Assembly (NCBI RefSeq): GCF_022539505.1
Contig: NW_025901023.1
Location: forward strand, 1-64,000
Length of the DNA stretch: 64,000 bases
Source: Lolium rigidum
Taxonomy: Eukaryota; Streptophyta; Magnoliopsida; Poales; Poaceae
Direction of reading: 5' to 3'
The translations under genes and the position numbers were made by a program. The notes beneath the pieces were generated by a model. It was given only the letters and a program-made list of their open reading frames with translations, made no database searches and was not told the DNA's origin. Of the stretch, positions 22,814 through 35,362 are shown piece by piece. How positions within the stretch are numbered: the stretch's first letter is position 1; each line of letters begins with the position of its first letter.

Positions 22814-24132
22814 TGATGTCTACGTACGCTTCTATTCCTGTAGACAGTGTTGGGCCTCCAAGAGCAGAGGTTCGTAGAACAGCAGCAAGTTTCCCTTAAG
22901 TGAATCACCCAAGGTTTATCAAACTCAGGGAGGTAGAGGTCAAAGATATCCCTCTCAAGCAACCCTGCAATTAAGATACAAGAAGTCTCTTGTGTCCCCA
23001 ACACACCTAATACACTTGTCAGATGTATAGGTGCACTAGTTCGGCGAAGAGATAGTGAAATACAACTAATATGGATGATTATAAGTAGTAATTGCAATCT
23101 GAAATAAAAATGGCAGCAAGCGAACATGTAGCAGAACTTGTTGGAAACGGTGTTTCAATGCTTTGAAACAAGGCCTAGGGATCATAGTTTCACTAGTGGA
23201 CACTCTCAACAATGATCACATAATTGAATTAATAAATGCTACTCTCAAACACTCTCTTGTTGGATAACAAACACCATTCATTGTGTAGGGCTGCAAAAGC
23301 ACACCTCAAGCCGGAGTAAACAAGCTTCACAACGTCATAAAGGAATCACACACGATGCGCACACTGTCACCATCACACCGTGGAGAGTGACTCCGGAGTT
23401 CATATTAAAGTAACCTCTAGAGTGCATAATAGACAAGAGTAACATCTACATATTCAACTAGATTACAAAGCTCATGATCACATAAAGATCACACCATGGG
23501 AGAGAGAGATGAACCACATAGCTACCGGTAGAGCCCTCAGCCTCGGGGAAGAACTACTCCCTCCTCATCATGGGAGACAGCAACAGCGATGAAGATGGCG
23601 GTGGTGTCGATGGAGATGACTCCGGGGGCAATTCCCCGTCCCGAAGGCATGCCGGAACAGAGATTCTGTCCCCCGAAACTTGTCGTCGATGGCGGCGGCG
23701 CTACGGAACCCTTGGTGGAATATAACTGGATTCTTTAGGGTTTTCGCATCTGGGGCAATATATAGGCGAAGGGGCAGCATCGGTGGAGTCCCGAGGGGCC
23801 CACCCCACCTGGCGGCGCGGCAGAAGGTGGGGCCGCGCCACCCTATGAGGTGGCCATCTCGTGGCCCCCCTTCGTCTCTCCTTCGGACTCCGTGAAGCTT
23901 ACGGAAAAATAGGGACGTGGCCTTTTGTTTCGCGCAATTCCGAGAATATTCGCGAAGTAATTTTACGGAACCAAAAATAGCGAGAAAACGAGAACTGACA
24001 CTTCGGCAACTTGTTAATAGGTTAGTCCCGGAAAATGCATAAAAATGATATAAAGTGTATATAAAACATGTAGCAATTGGTATAATATAAGCATGGAACA
24101 TCAGAAATTATAGATACGTTGGAGACGTATCA
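22814..24132 (-). repeat. 3' LTR of the minus-strand Athila-type element
   Basis: 1319 bp; the plus strand reads TGATGTCTACG to GGAGACGTATCA, so TG...CA ends are present. It is the longer of the two LTRs. It is inverted relative to 22314-22813, giving a large inverted repeat with a loop of about 0.8 kb. Confidence 0.85.
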
Positions 24133-24150
24133 AGCATCCCCAAGCTTAGT
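24133..24150 (-). other. Polypurine tract of the minus-strand Athila-type element
   Basis: On the minus strand AAGCTTGGGGATGCT lies directly against the TGATACG start of the 3' LTR, the expected place for plus-strand DNA priming. Similar tracts recur near 41309, 41369 and 42700. Confidence 0.75.
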
Positions 24151-24669
24151 TCCTACTCGCCCTCGAGTAGGTAAACGATAAAAAGAATAATTTCTGAAGT
24201 GACATGCTACCCACATAATCTTGATCAATACTATTGTAAAGCATATGAGATGAATGAAGTGACTCAAAGCAATGGTCTATAGTTTGCTAACAAATAGATA
24301 ATGACTAAACAACTGAATCATATAGCAAAAACTTTTCATGAATAGTACTTTCAAGACAAGCATCAAAAAGTCTTGCATAAGAGTTAACTCATAAAGCAAT
24401 AGATTTTTAATAAAAGGTTTTGAAGCAACACAAAGGAAGATTTAAGTTTCAGCAATTGCTTTCAACTTTTAACATGTATATCTCATGGATAATTGTCAAC
24501 ACAAAGTAATATGATGAGTGCAATAAGCAAGCACATAAGAAATGATGCACACAAAGTTGACACAAGTGTTTGCTTCTAAGATAGAAAGAAGTAGGTAAAC
24601 TGACTCAACATAAAGTAAAAGAAAGGCCCTTCGCGAGAGGAAGCAGGGATTAAATCATGTGCTAGAGCT

Positions 24670-25180
24670 TTTCAAGTTTTGAAATCATATAGAGAGCATA
24701 AAAATAAAGTTTTGAGAGGTGTTTGTTGTTGTCAACGAATGGTAGTGGGCACTCTAACCCCCTTGTCAAACAGACTTTCAAAGAGCGGCTCCCATGAAGG
24801 ACGTTATCTCTACCAGCAAGGTAGATCATTCCTCTTCTCTTTTGTTTACACATGTATTTTAGTTCTATTTATAGATGACACTCCTCCCAACCTTTTGCTT
24901 TCAAAAGCCATGGCTAACCGAATCCTCGGGTGCCTTCCAACATTTAACATACCATGGAGGAGTGTCTATTGCAAAATTAAGTTGCTTACTGATAAATCAG
25001 GGCAAAACATGTGAAGAGAAGTATTATTGAAAGTTAATTAATTGGGGCTGGGCACCCCGTTGCCAGCTCTTTCTGCAAAATTATTGGATAAGCGGATGTA
25101 TATGCCACTAGTCCATTGGTGAAAGTCTGCCCAACAAGATTGAAAGATAAAACACCACATACTTCCTCATGAGCTATAAA
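24670..25180 (-). repeat. Conserved non-coding 3' block shared with the Sabrina-like element
   Basis: Read on the minus strand, this block runs in the same order as 32590-33130 of the plus-strand Sabrina-like element. Shared landmarks are CTCATGAGGAAGTATGTGGTG, AGAGCTGGCAA, CACATGTTTTG, GAGGATTCGGTTAGCCATGG, GGTAGAGATAACGTCCTTCA and CATTCGTTGACAACAACAAA. Neither copy has a conserved open frame. The conservation suggests a cis-acting or structural role in two related element families, or recent common ancestry. Confidence 0.8.
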
Positions 25181-26043
25181 ACATTGACACAAATAAGGAG
25201 TAATAAAGTTTTGAATTGTTTAAAGGTAGCACATGAAGTATTTACTTGGAATGGCAGAAAAATACCACATAGTAGGTAGTTATGGTGGACACAAACGGCA
25301 TAGGTTTTGGCTCAAGGTTTTGGATGCACGAGAAGCATTCCCTCTCAGTACAAGGCTTTGGCTAGCAAGGTTGTTTGAAGCAAACACAAGTATAAACCGG
25401 TACAGCAAAACTTACATAAGAACATATTGCAAGCATTGTAAGACTCTACACTGTCTTCCTTGTTGCTCAAACACTTTTACCAGAAAATATCTAGACCTTA
25501 GTGTAACACCCCACTTTTTGCGACCTTGATTATTTGTTCATGTTGCAAAAATTAGGGGGAACAAAAACTTTTTCTTTAGACTAATTAAGATGAATTGCCT
25601 TGATCTGTTTGTTATGATGAATTGTCTTGATCTGTTGGTAGATGAATTGTCTTGATTTGCTTGTTGAGTTTTGTCTTGAGCAACCTCATAGAACAACACC
25701 CCTAGTGGTTAAACAAGCAACTCACCAAATAAAACACATGTGTGGCTTAGGAATAATTGTTTTCCTTCTTACTACATCAAACCTCTCTCCTGATGACAAC
25801 ATGAGTGTGCCATCTTGATTTTTCTCTTTGTGGTACAAGATAGCTCAATCATCCTTAATTCAAAACTTGGGATCATCTACCCCTAGCTACATCTCTCTCT
25901 TATACCCACTCATCCTTGTTGGTTTTGAGGCCATGTCGACCATCTGTGTTGACGTGCTCAAAATGTCCAGACTTTGGCAGTTGATATCTAAGCAACCACC
26001 ACTGTTATTGGTGATCTCAGTGCATGGATCCCATCTATGCAAC

Positions 26044-27404
26044 TGATACGTCCAAAACGTATCTACTTTCCCGAACACTTTTGCTATTGTTTTGCCTCTA
26101 ATTTGTGTATTTTGGATGCAACTAACACGGACTAACGCTGTTTTCAGCAGAACTGTTACAGTGTCTCGTTTTTGTGCAGAAATCCAACTTTCGGGAAAAT
26201 CCTCGGAATTTATGCGGAAGGTCCTATTTTCCCGGAATATTGGCGGAGCCGAAGGGCGAGCCGAGTGGGGGCCCGAGGGCCCCACACACTAGGCCTGCGC
26301 GGCCCTAGTGTGTGGCGGCCTCGGCGGCCCCGACGCCCTCCTTCGGACTACTTATTGCCTTCGACCTAAAAACGCACGGGAGGAAGTCGAAGTCACCGGA
26401 AACCCTCCGAACGCCGCCACATCGCGAAACTCCGTCTCGGGAGCCAGAAGTCTCCGTTCTGGCACTCCGCCGAGATGGGGAATTGGAGGAGATCATCGCC
26501 ACCATCACCACCGACGCCTCTCCATCGACCAGCCATGTTTCCCCCATCCATGTGTGAGTAATTCCCCTGCTGTAGGCTGAAGGGGATGGTAGGGATTGGA
26601 TGAGATTGGTCATGTAATAGTATAAGATTGTTAGGGCATAGTGCCTAGTGTCTGTAATTGGTACTTTGATGATATTGTTGCAACTTGTATGCACTAGGGC
26701 CCGAGTGCCATGATCTCAGATCTGAACATGTTATTATTTCATCATGATATTCATTGTTTATGGTCTTACCTGCAAGTTGTATGCACATGTCGCTGTCCGG
26801 AACCAATGGCCCCGAAGTGACAGAAATCGGGACAACCGGAGGGGATGGTAGTGATGTGAGGATCACATGTGTTCATGGAGTGTTAATGCTTTGCTCCGGT
26901 ACTCTATTTAAAGGAGTACCTTAATATCCGATAGATTCCCTTGAGGCCCGGCTGCCACCGGCTGGTAGGACAAAAGATGTTGTGCAAGTTTCTCATTGCG
27001 AGCACGTACGACTATAATTGGAACACATGCCTATTGATTGCTTTGTACTTGGACACCGTTTTATTATTATCCGCAAATGCCCCGCTTGATTGTTACATGA
27101 GTTTCTCTCATCCATGCAACGCCCGTTATCCGTCCCCGTGCCTACGGTATTTTAATCCCGATGTTTACTATAATCACTACTGCTGTCTCTGTTACTCTGC
27201 TGCTGTTATTTCACTACCGCTACTTGCTATAAAGCTGCACTACTGATAAACTCTTGCGAGCAAGTCTGTTTCCATGTGCAGCTGAATTGACAACTCCGCT
27301 GTTAAGGCTTTCAAGTATTCTTTGTCTCCCCTTGTGCCGAATCAATAAATTGGGTTTTACTACCCGCGAAGACTGCTGCGATCCCCTATACTTGTGGGTT
27401 ATCA
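26044..27404 (+). repeat. 5' LTR of the Sabrina-like element
   Basis: 1361 bp with TG...CA ends. It aligns end to end with 33965-35362. The main differences are a roughly 20-bp indel in the GC-rich part near 26290 and scattered substitutions, many at CG versus CA/CAG sites. Confidence 0.9.
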
Positions 27405-27415
27405 AGACTGTTTTC

Positions 27416-27433
27416 TGGCGCCGTTGCCGGGGA
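27416..27433 (+). other. Primer binding site, complementary to tRNA-Asp
   Basis: TGGCGCCGTTGCCGGGGA begins 12 nt after the 5' LTR and is the reverse complement of the 3' end of plant tRNA-Asp(GUC), including CCA. This primer choice is typical of the Athila lineage. It is a primer site, not a tRNA gene. Confidence 0.9.
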
Positions 27434-27491
27434 GCATAGCTTTATTTGGAAGTTCACTTGGATTGATATTGTTCGCTGCAAATTCTCCATC

Positions 27492-29262
27492 ATGGGTAAA
27501 ACTCGCGATCCTAAAGTCGCCATATTACCATCCACTACAAGAAAAGGTACAACTGCGAGTACCTCTGCTACTCTTGATTCACCATCCGTGATAAGTCGAC
27601 TTGTTTCACCGCCACAAGCTTCACTTGCTTGGTACTTCTGCTGAATCTGAAAACTCTCATAATATTGATAATGTTTCTTACGTGCTTGATGATAGTGGTT
27701 CATTGGGATCCTTTCTAGATGCTACAATTGCTAGGTCTAGACAAATTGAAAATACTTGAAACTCCTAATGCTACTACACTTGTTAATTCACCTGAACTTG
27801 ATTATTCTAGTGATGATCCTGATGAAGATTATGTGGAGCTTAATGATGATTTTATTAATAGATGCAATGCTACTGCTGATGCAAGTAAAATTAAAAAGTT
27901 TCTCACACAATATACTGTTAGACATAAGTTATCTCCTGATCCTAAATTTGCCACATCTCGCTATATGCATTAAGGATAAAGATTATGATTTTTCTCTTGA
28001 TCTATCTCATATAGCTATTGTAGAGAAAGCACCCTTTTGTGGTACTGAAAAAGAAAGTGCTTGTAGAACACATGATTGAACTTTCTTCTATGAGTAGCTT
28101 GTTTTCCGATGATGTCAAGATGCGTACTTATTTTGTCGCTAAATTTTTTCCTTTCTCATTAAAGGATGATGCTAAAACTTGCGATTCATATTAATTGATT
28201 TCAATATGGATGTACCTAGACCATTTAGTTCTAGATCATTCATATAATCAATTAATATGTCCGGAAAAGTCAATGATTTGCGTGATGTTTTCTTTCGAAA
28301 ATACTTTCCTGCTAGTGCTCAACATGTTGCTTTACGGAAAATTTACAGATTTGACCAGGGAGATGAAGAGAAATTGCCCGAGGCTTGGGCAAGATTTTGT
28401 TCTCTTATCGAGCTCGACCTGGACATGATTTAGAAAAGAATGATCTACTTGATATATTTTATAGTGGACTAACCATTGAGTCTAGGGCATATTTGGATAG
28501 TTGTGCTTGGTTGTGTTTTCGGGAAAAGAACTCCGGACGAAGTCTGAAGAATTATTGGCTAAAATAGGCCGGAATCATGATGATTGGACTACGCCTGAAC
28601 CAATTCCAACGCCAATATTGAAGAAGAGGGTTTAATTAAATTGAATGATGAAGATATGAGGGAAGCCAAGAAGTCTCTCAAGGAGAAAGGTATTAAATCT
28701 GAAGATGTGAAGAATCTACCTCCCATAGAAGATATATGTGAGATAATTCCCCCTTCATCCATGATTGAGGTAAACTCCCTTCAGCGCTTTACTAGGGAAG
28801 ATATTCCGTATTCAAAACCTCCTGCGCAATGCTTGAGATGAGTTTGATAATTATATTGTTAAGCAAGAAAATTTTAATATGAGAGTAGAGAATCATCTAA
28901 TGGAAAATTCTCAAGCTATTAGCAATTTGCATGATATTGTGGAGAGAACCTCCAATGATGTTAAGATGCTTGTTAAACATTTTCAAATGGTTCAAGCTCA
29001 AATTGATCAACTCACTAAAGTGCAAAATGACTTATTAAGAAATAATTCTAAAGAGAAACATGCTGATGAAGTAACAACTAGAGGTGGTGTCTCTACCATG
29101 GATCCTCTATATCCTGAAGGGCATCCCAAAAGAATTGAACAAGATTCTCAACGCATTGAACCTAGTGCTCCTTCTAAGAAAAAGAAGAAGAAACATAAAA
29201 ATGTTGTAGAATCCTCTGAACCTGTTAATGATCCTAATAGTATTTCTATTTCCGATGCTTGA
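27492..29262 (+). pseudogene. gag of the Sabrina-like element, broken
   Basis: The capsid-type protein packages element RNA. The start at 27492 opens MGKTRDPK, then the frame stops after 51 codons. Further blocks in shifted frames are 27719-27973, 28255-28567 (Retrotrans_gag-like core with DVFFRKYFP and WARFCSLI), 28641-28841 and 28879-29262. The last has a heptad-like helical stretch and a lysine run KKKKKKHK. At least four frame breaks separate them, so no functional capsid protein is possible from this copy. Confidence 0.75.
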
Positions 29263-29424
29263 AACTGAAAGTGGTAATGAACATGATAATAATAATGGTA
29301 ATGATAAGAATGATGTTTCGATAAAGAAGAAGTTGAAGATGAACCTGAAAAGCAAGATAAAAATAAAAAGTATACTAAAGAAGATTTTATTGCTAAGAAA
29401 CATGGTAATGAAAGGGAACCTTGG

Positions 29425-30190
29425 GTGCAAAAGCAAATGCCTTTTCCTGCTAAGAAACTAAAATCAAAGGAAGAAGAACACTATAATAAATTTTGTGATT
29501 GGATGAAACCTTTATTCTTGCAAATCCCTTTGACTGATGCTATTAAATTGCCTCCTTATTCAAAGTATATGAAAGATATTGTTACTAACAAACGGAAAAT
29601 CCCCAATGAGGAAATTTCCACTATGCTTGCTAATTACTCTTTCAATGGCAAAGTTCCAAAGATGTTGGGCGACCCAGGTATACCTACTATTCCTTGTTCT
29701 ATTAAGAATAATTATGTTAAAACTGCTCTATGTGACTTGGGAGCCGGTGTTAGTGTTATGCCTTTTTCTCTTTATAAGAGACTTTACTTAGATAAGTTGA
29801 TACCTACCGATATATCTTTGCAAATGGCTGATAAATCTAATTGCTATTCCTGTTGGTATATGTGAGGATGTTCCTGTTCAAGTTACTAATAACTGCTTGA
29901 TATTAACTGATTTTGTTGTGTTGGAAATGCCTGAAGATGATAATATGTCTATTATTCTTGGGAGACCTTTTCTTAACACCGCGAGGGCTGTTATTGATTG
30001 CAATAAAGGAAAGGTTACTTTCAATGTTGATGATAGGGAGCACACCGTCTATTTCCCCAAGAGGATTGATAAAGTATGTGGAGTTAATACTATTTCTAAT
30101 GTGAGAACTATCAAAGTTGGAACTATCGATTGTCCTATATATGAGCCTAAAGAAGGATATCAAAATCTTATGATTGGATCCATATCAATA
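29425..30190 (+). pseudogene. Retroviral-type aspartic protease of the Sabrina-like element, one frameshift
   Basis: The first frame (29425-29865) contains the active-site block DLGAGVSVMP, where plant Athila proteases have this D-L/S-G-A motif, preceded by the conserved PCSI segment. A frameshift near 29845 moves the reading to the frame 29897-30550, which carries the C-terminal IILGRPFL motif. Protease would cleave the gag polyprotein in the particle. The downstream RT that normally follows is missing. Confidence 0.8.
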
Positions 30191-30239
30191 CAATTCAAGA
30201 AAAGGAAGATGGATAATTGTAAATTTGGAGAAGTGTTTG

Positions 30240-31326
30240 AAAGAGAGACAACAAGCACGGGGAGGCCCTCGAGGTCATCCACCCGATTCAGGCAATCCTA
30301 TAATGAGGACCTCATCGCACTAAGCTTCGCACCCGAAGAGGACAATGGAGTCCCTAAGGCTGCATCCTTCCCATGTTATGACTTTTTGAGTAATGCAGGG
30401 TTGTTGGATGATTTCTTGACCCTCGTCGGTAAGGCAGGTTTAACCACCTATGTGGGAGATGAGAGTGAGCAATACTATACGCTCACTAAAATCTTTGTGG
30501 AGAGCTTCAAATTCAACAATAAGCACTTTCGCCCGACCAGTAGAATTTAAGATCTATGGTAAACCTATTACCATGAAGTTGGAAATTTTTGTGCTTGCAT
30601 GGGGTATTGCCCCTGTAGGTACAGACAAGGAAGATCGAGGACAACCCCAAGGAATTGCTGGAGCTCTATCGAGGGATCACCAATGATGATTGTCGCACCA
30701 TTCAGCGTGGCAAGATAAGAAACATTCAACTCCCCGCCATTAAGTATTTTGCTTATTACATTGGTACTAGCATTCTTGGTAGGAAGAACACTAGTAACAT
30801 ATCTAGCTATCACCTTGGTTTCTTAATTGCTGCACTCACTGGGAACACGCCTTATCATCTTGGTGCTCTTGTTGCTCGCCGCTTGTCTAACAAGGGGCCT
30901 ATATTTGGAGGAATTATTGCTTCGCGCATTTTAGCATATCTAGAGCTTCCTGTTAACCCAGATGATGTGAAAATAACTCCTATGAGGCTTGATATTGCTG
31001 CTATGAAGAGTCACCAATTTGTTACAGCTGACTCTAGCTTAGATAATATTGTCTATAGAATTTTGTTTGCTGACGGGGAAGAGAGGGAAGTCCTTTTGCC
31101 GCAGCCAGATTTGTTCAGTATTGACAGGAAACCGTGGTCGCGCTCTAAGGAGGAGGTGGATGAGCAATTGAAGATACAAGGCTTCCACAAGCAGCATGAC
31201 TCCGAGGACGCCGAGCCCTCTTACGACTACACCGTCACGTATCCGGGTGCTTCTTCTAGCACATACCCGGAATATGATCCATCTTCGTACTACGGAGGTG
31301 CTTCTTCATGGGCACCATGGGATTGA
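30240..31326 (+). pseudogene. ATHILA ORF-1-type protein of the Sabrina-like element, frameshifted
   Basis: From about 30285 the frame resembles the Arabidopsis retrotransposon ORF-1 (ATHILA) family: FAPEEDNG, then FYGKPI-like and LAWGIAP-like blocks. It shifts near 30545-30640 into the frame 30655-31326, which has SILGRKN, LGFLIAALTG and GPIFGGIIASRILAYL and an acidic, tyrosine-rich tail ending SSWAPWD. Its function is unknown in the family. Here it stands directly behind protease, replacing pol. Confidence 0.7.
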
Positions 31327-33950
31327 ACTCCACTTAGGCCAAAAGCCTAAGCTTGGGGGAGGTATACCGGCATCACTCATTCTTTGCATATTATGGTTGC
31401 TGGATACTTGTACATACTTGTTTAGTTTCTTTGAGTGGTTTTCTAATGAGAGGGAGATGATATTTGGGGAAGTGCTGCCTGAAAACAGATTCTGGACTGT
31501 TACCGAAAAAATTCTCAAAAATAGCCAGAACGATATTTTACGAAGCCAATTTTTGTGCATGTTCCCCAGGTTGTTATCTAACTTTCATTAGTTGAACACT
31601 TTTCGATTTGAGCAGTGGAAGAATTTCTTAAAAATCGAGTACTGTACTGCTGTCAAGTTTGACGAATTTCTGCTGCTTTGTGTTTATGTGACTTTTCTAG
31701 TTTGCCATTTCTTGTTTTTGCTTTGTTTCTTTCCCAAAACACAAAAAGACCAAAAATATTTCTGTTGTTTCTCTTCACCATTTGTTTATTTTGGTTTCTT
31801 GCATTTGTTTCGCTTTATTTGCTATTGCTAGTTTGCTATAAGAAAACCCAAAAAGATTTTGCTTTGTTCGCTTGCTTCTTTTTATTCTTGTTCTCAAATT
31901 CGAAAACACCAAAAATATTTGCTGTTCTTCTTTGGTTTGTAAAGTTCATTATGAGTTCAATGGTCTTCGGTGGCTGGAGCGTGGTTTTCATTTCATATTA
32001 TCCAAGCTACACAAGTGAAAGGCAATAATGACGATTTACAACAATTGGATTGTGGTGAGAGGCTGGTATGAACTCTATTTGTTTTCATTTTTGTACATAT
32101 ACTCATCCATGTGAGCATGCTTAGTTGGTTCATGTGAGGTATATGTCATTTAAGAAAGTCTAGTAGTTCATGATCTCTCATGTTTAGCTCCAATTTATTA
32201 ATATGAGTAGCATGTCATGGATGTTTGCTTGCATTGTTTTATTCATAAATAGGTATGATATTGTGGTATCCTCCTCTGAATAATTCGTTTGAATTAACTT
32301 GGCACATGCTCATGCATGCATATGACTGAACAAAAGTCAATTAAGCCTCGATGATTTACATTGCTTTAGAATTCTTGTATCACTTTTATGCCTCAGTTAA
32401 TTTATTTTGTCACAGCATGATTATGACAGTTACTGCTCTCTTGATTGTCGCTTCCCGAGTCTATTGCTAGCCTTCACTTGTACTGAGCGGGAACGCTGCT
32501 CGTGCTTCCAAACACATGAAAACCAAGTTATTCCAAAGTGTCCACCATAAATACCTATGCATGGCATTTCAAACCATTCCAAGTAAATTCTCATGCGCTA
32601 CCTTTAAACCTTCAAAATGCTTCTCAATTTGTGTTAATGTTTCATAGCTCATGAGGAAGTATGTGGTGTTTAACTTTCAACCTTGTCATTTACTCTTGAC
32701 GGACTTTCATATGGACTAGTGGCACATCCGCTTATCCGATAATTTTGCAAAAAGAGCTGGCAATGGGGTTCCCAACCCCGATTAATCAAACTTTACTAAT
32801 AATTCTCTTCACATGTTTTGCTCTGATTCATCAGTAAGCAACTTAATTTTGCAAATAGATACTCCTCCATGGTATGTGATTGATGGAAGGCACCCGAGGA
32901 TTCGGTTAGCCATGGCTTGTGTAAGCAAAGGTTGGGGGAGTGTCACCCATAATAAAACTAAAATACGTGTGTAAACAAAAGAGAAGAGGGATGATCTACC
33001 TTGCTGGTAGAGATAACGTCCTTCATGGGAGCCGCTCTTGAAAGTCCGGTTGGCGAGGTAGTTGGTGTACCCATTACCATTCGTTGACAACAACAAACAC
33101 CTCTCAAAACAATTTTACTCCTGTTTTAAAAAATGAAAAGCTCTAGCGCATGTTAATCCCTGCTTCCCTCTGCGAAGGGTCAATCTTTTACTTTTATGTT
33201 GTGTCTCCATCCTTTCTTTGAGCACTTTCTTGAGAGCACAACTGTTATTCTTAGTGTAATATGCTTGTCTCAAAATATGATTGATTGTGGTATAACTTTG
33301 ATGCTTTTACTGTGTATCCGTATTGTGTATCCGTATTGCTGTGTATAAACCGCATATGTGTAGCAGCGAGCACAAAATCGTGTATAATACAAGCAAATTC
33401 CGTGGCGCACTAAGAAGCAATTCGTGGCGCACGCTTTTCTGTGGCACACCTAAGAACAAGTGCGCCACAGAAACCTTATTTCTTTGGCGCACGACCAGGT
33501 GCGCCACAGAAAGCTTATTTTTGTGGCGACGTTTCTGTGGCGCACCACCCGTGCGCCACAGAATCAAATTTTCGTGCGCCACTGACAAGGCTTTTCCTAC
33601 TAGTGTCTTTGACAATCACTATTTCTAGTCTTTCTATGAACATCAGAGGTGCCTGAGCATTTATGTTTTGCTGATCAAATATGGGCAAGCGAGATACCAC
33701 TCTATCATACTCTTTTATGAACATTGCAATCCTGCTTATATACATGATTCATGATGCTTATTATTAATTGTTGGTACCTTTCCATGATTGACATAGCTAT
33801 TAGATGATCTTATTTGCATGTATCTTATTATGAACTGCCTAAGTGTTAGCCATAGCATGAGAATATTTACAACATATGAACAAATGTGTTCGTGAAAGTT
33901 CTTTTATCGCTCGGTTGTTAACTGAATTGCTTGAGGACAAGCAATAAGCT
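31327..33950 (+). other. 3' non-coding region of the Sabrina-like element
   Basis: About 2.6 kb without a supported frame. It opens with an internal polypurine-like tract (AAGCTTGGGGGAGG at 31349). It continues with T-rich DNA, then the block at 32590-33130 shared with the minus-strand element, then a CACTA fragment near 33300-33605. Minus-strand frames in the shared block are not conserved between copies. Confidence 0.7.
33310..33605. mobile_element. CACTA transposon end with subterminal repeats, truncated
   Basis: Read in reverse complement from 33605 the sequence begins CACTAGTAGGAAAAGCC, a CACTA-type terminus. At least five GTGCGCCACAGAA motifs lie in alternating orientation (near 33416-33565), the usual subterminal repeat pattern. 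I could not find the other terminus, and the left limit is approximate, so it is a fragment or a decayed MITE-like derivative inside the Sabrina-like element. Confidence 0.65.
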
Positions 33951-33964
33951 AAGCTTGGGGGAGT
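33951..33964 (+). other. Polypurine tract of the Sabrina-like element
   Basis: AAGCTTGGGGGAGT is directly followed by the 3' LTR start TGATACG at 33965. It matches the internal tract at 31349. Confidence 0.85.
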
Positions 33965-35362
33965 TGATACGTCCAAAACGTATCTACTTTCCCGAACACT
34001 TTTGCTATTGTTTTGCCTCTAATTTGTGTATTTTGGATGCAACTAACACGGACTAACGCTGTTTTCAGCAGAACTGTTCCGGTGTCTCGTTTTTGTGCAG
34101 AAATCCAACTTTCAGGAAAATCCTCGGAATTTATGCAGAAGGTCCTATTTTCCCAGAATATTGGCGGAGCCAGAAGGGCGAGCCAGGTGGGGGCCCGAGG
34201 GCCCCACACACTAGGCCGGCGTGGCCCAGGAGGGGCCCGCGCGGCCCTAGTGTGTGGCGGCCTCGGCTGGCCCCCGACGCCCTCCTTCGGACTACTTATT
34301 GCCTTCGACCTAAAAACGCACGGGAGGAAGTCGAAGTCGCCAGAAACCCTCCAGAACGCCGCCACATCGCGAAACTCCGTCTCGGGAGCCAGAAGTCTCC
34401 GTTCTGGCACTCCGCCGGGACGGGGAATTGGAGGAGATCATCGCCACCATCACCACCGACGCCTCTCCATCGACCAGCCATGTTTCCCCCATCCATGTGT
34501 GAGTAATTCCCCCGCTGTAGGCTGAAGGGGTTGGTAGGGATTGGATGAGATTGGTCATGCAATAGTATAAGATTGTTAGGGCATAGTGCCTAGTGTCCGT
34601 AATTGGTACTTTGATGATATTGTTGCAACTTGTTATGCTTAATGCTTGTCACTAGGGCCCGAGTGCCATGATCTCAGATCTGAACATGTTATTATTTCAT
34701 CATGATATTCATTGTTTATGGTCTTACCCGCAAGTTGTATACACATGTCGCTGTCCGGAACCAATGGCCCCAAAGTGACGAAATCGGGACAACCGGAGGG
34801 GATGGTAGTGATGTGAGGATCACATGTGTTCACGGAGTGTTAATGCTTTGCTCCGGTACTCTATTAAAAGGAGTACCTTAATATCCGAGTAGATTCCCTT
34901 GAGGCCCGGCTGCCACCGGCTGGTAGGACAAAAGATGTTGTGCAAGTTTCTCATTGCGAGCACGTACGACTATAATTGGAACACATGCCTATTGATTGCT
35001 TTGTACTTGGACACCGTTTTATTATTATCTGCAAATGCCCTGCTTGATTGTTACATGAGTTTCTCTCATCCATGCAACGCCCGTTATCCGTCCCCGTGCC
35101 TACAGTATTTTAATCCTGCTATTTACTATAATCACTACTGCTGTCTCTGTTACTCTGCTGCTGTTATTTCACTACTGCTACTGCTATAAAACTGTTACTA
35201 CTGATAAACTCTTGCGAGCAAGTCTATTTCCAGGTGCAGCTGAATTGACAACTCCGCTGTTAAGGCTTTCAAGTATTCTTTGTCTCCCCTTGTGTCGAAT
35301 CAATAAATTGGGTTTTACTACCCGCGAAGACTGCTGCGATCCCCTATACTTGTGGGTTATCA
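33965..35362 (+). repeat. 3' LTR of the Sabrina-like element
   Basis: 1398 bp, homologous to 26044-27404 over its full length, ending at the second GCAAC target copy. Confidence 0.9.

Larger units (their letters stand above)
26044..35362 (+). mobile_element. Sabrina-like (Athila-lineage Gypsy) retrotransposon, complete but non-autonomous, 9.3 kb
   Basis: The two LTRs (26044-27404 and 33965-35362) both run TGATACGTCCAAAACG to TTGTGGGTTATCA. The target duplication GCAAC is perfect (26039-26043 and 35363-35367). The order is primer site, broken gag, aspartic protease, an ATHILA ORF-1-type protein, long 3' non-coding region, and polypurine tract. RT, RNase H and integrase are absent: protease passes within about 0.1 kb into the ATHILA-type protein. 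This fits Triticeae Sabrina elements, known as pol-deficient Athila relatives (name from memory). It is among the youngest insertions in its stack. Confidence 0.85.

Noticed and set aside
26092..26580. Open frames in the LTRs of the Sabrina-like element (also 34013-34525)
   Set aside because: They lie wholly inside LTRs, differ between the two LTRs and show no domain.
27416..27433. tRNA-like sequence
   Set aside because: It is only the 18-nt complement of a tRNA-Asp 3' end at a retroelement primer site; no cloverleaf is present. The same applies at 43033-43050.
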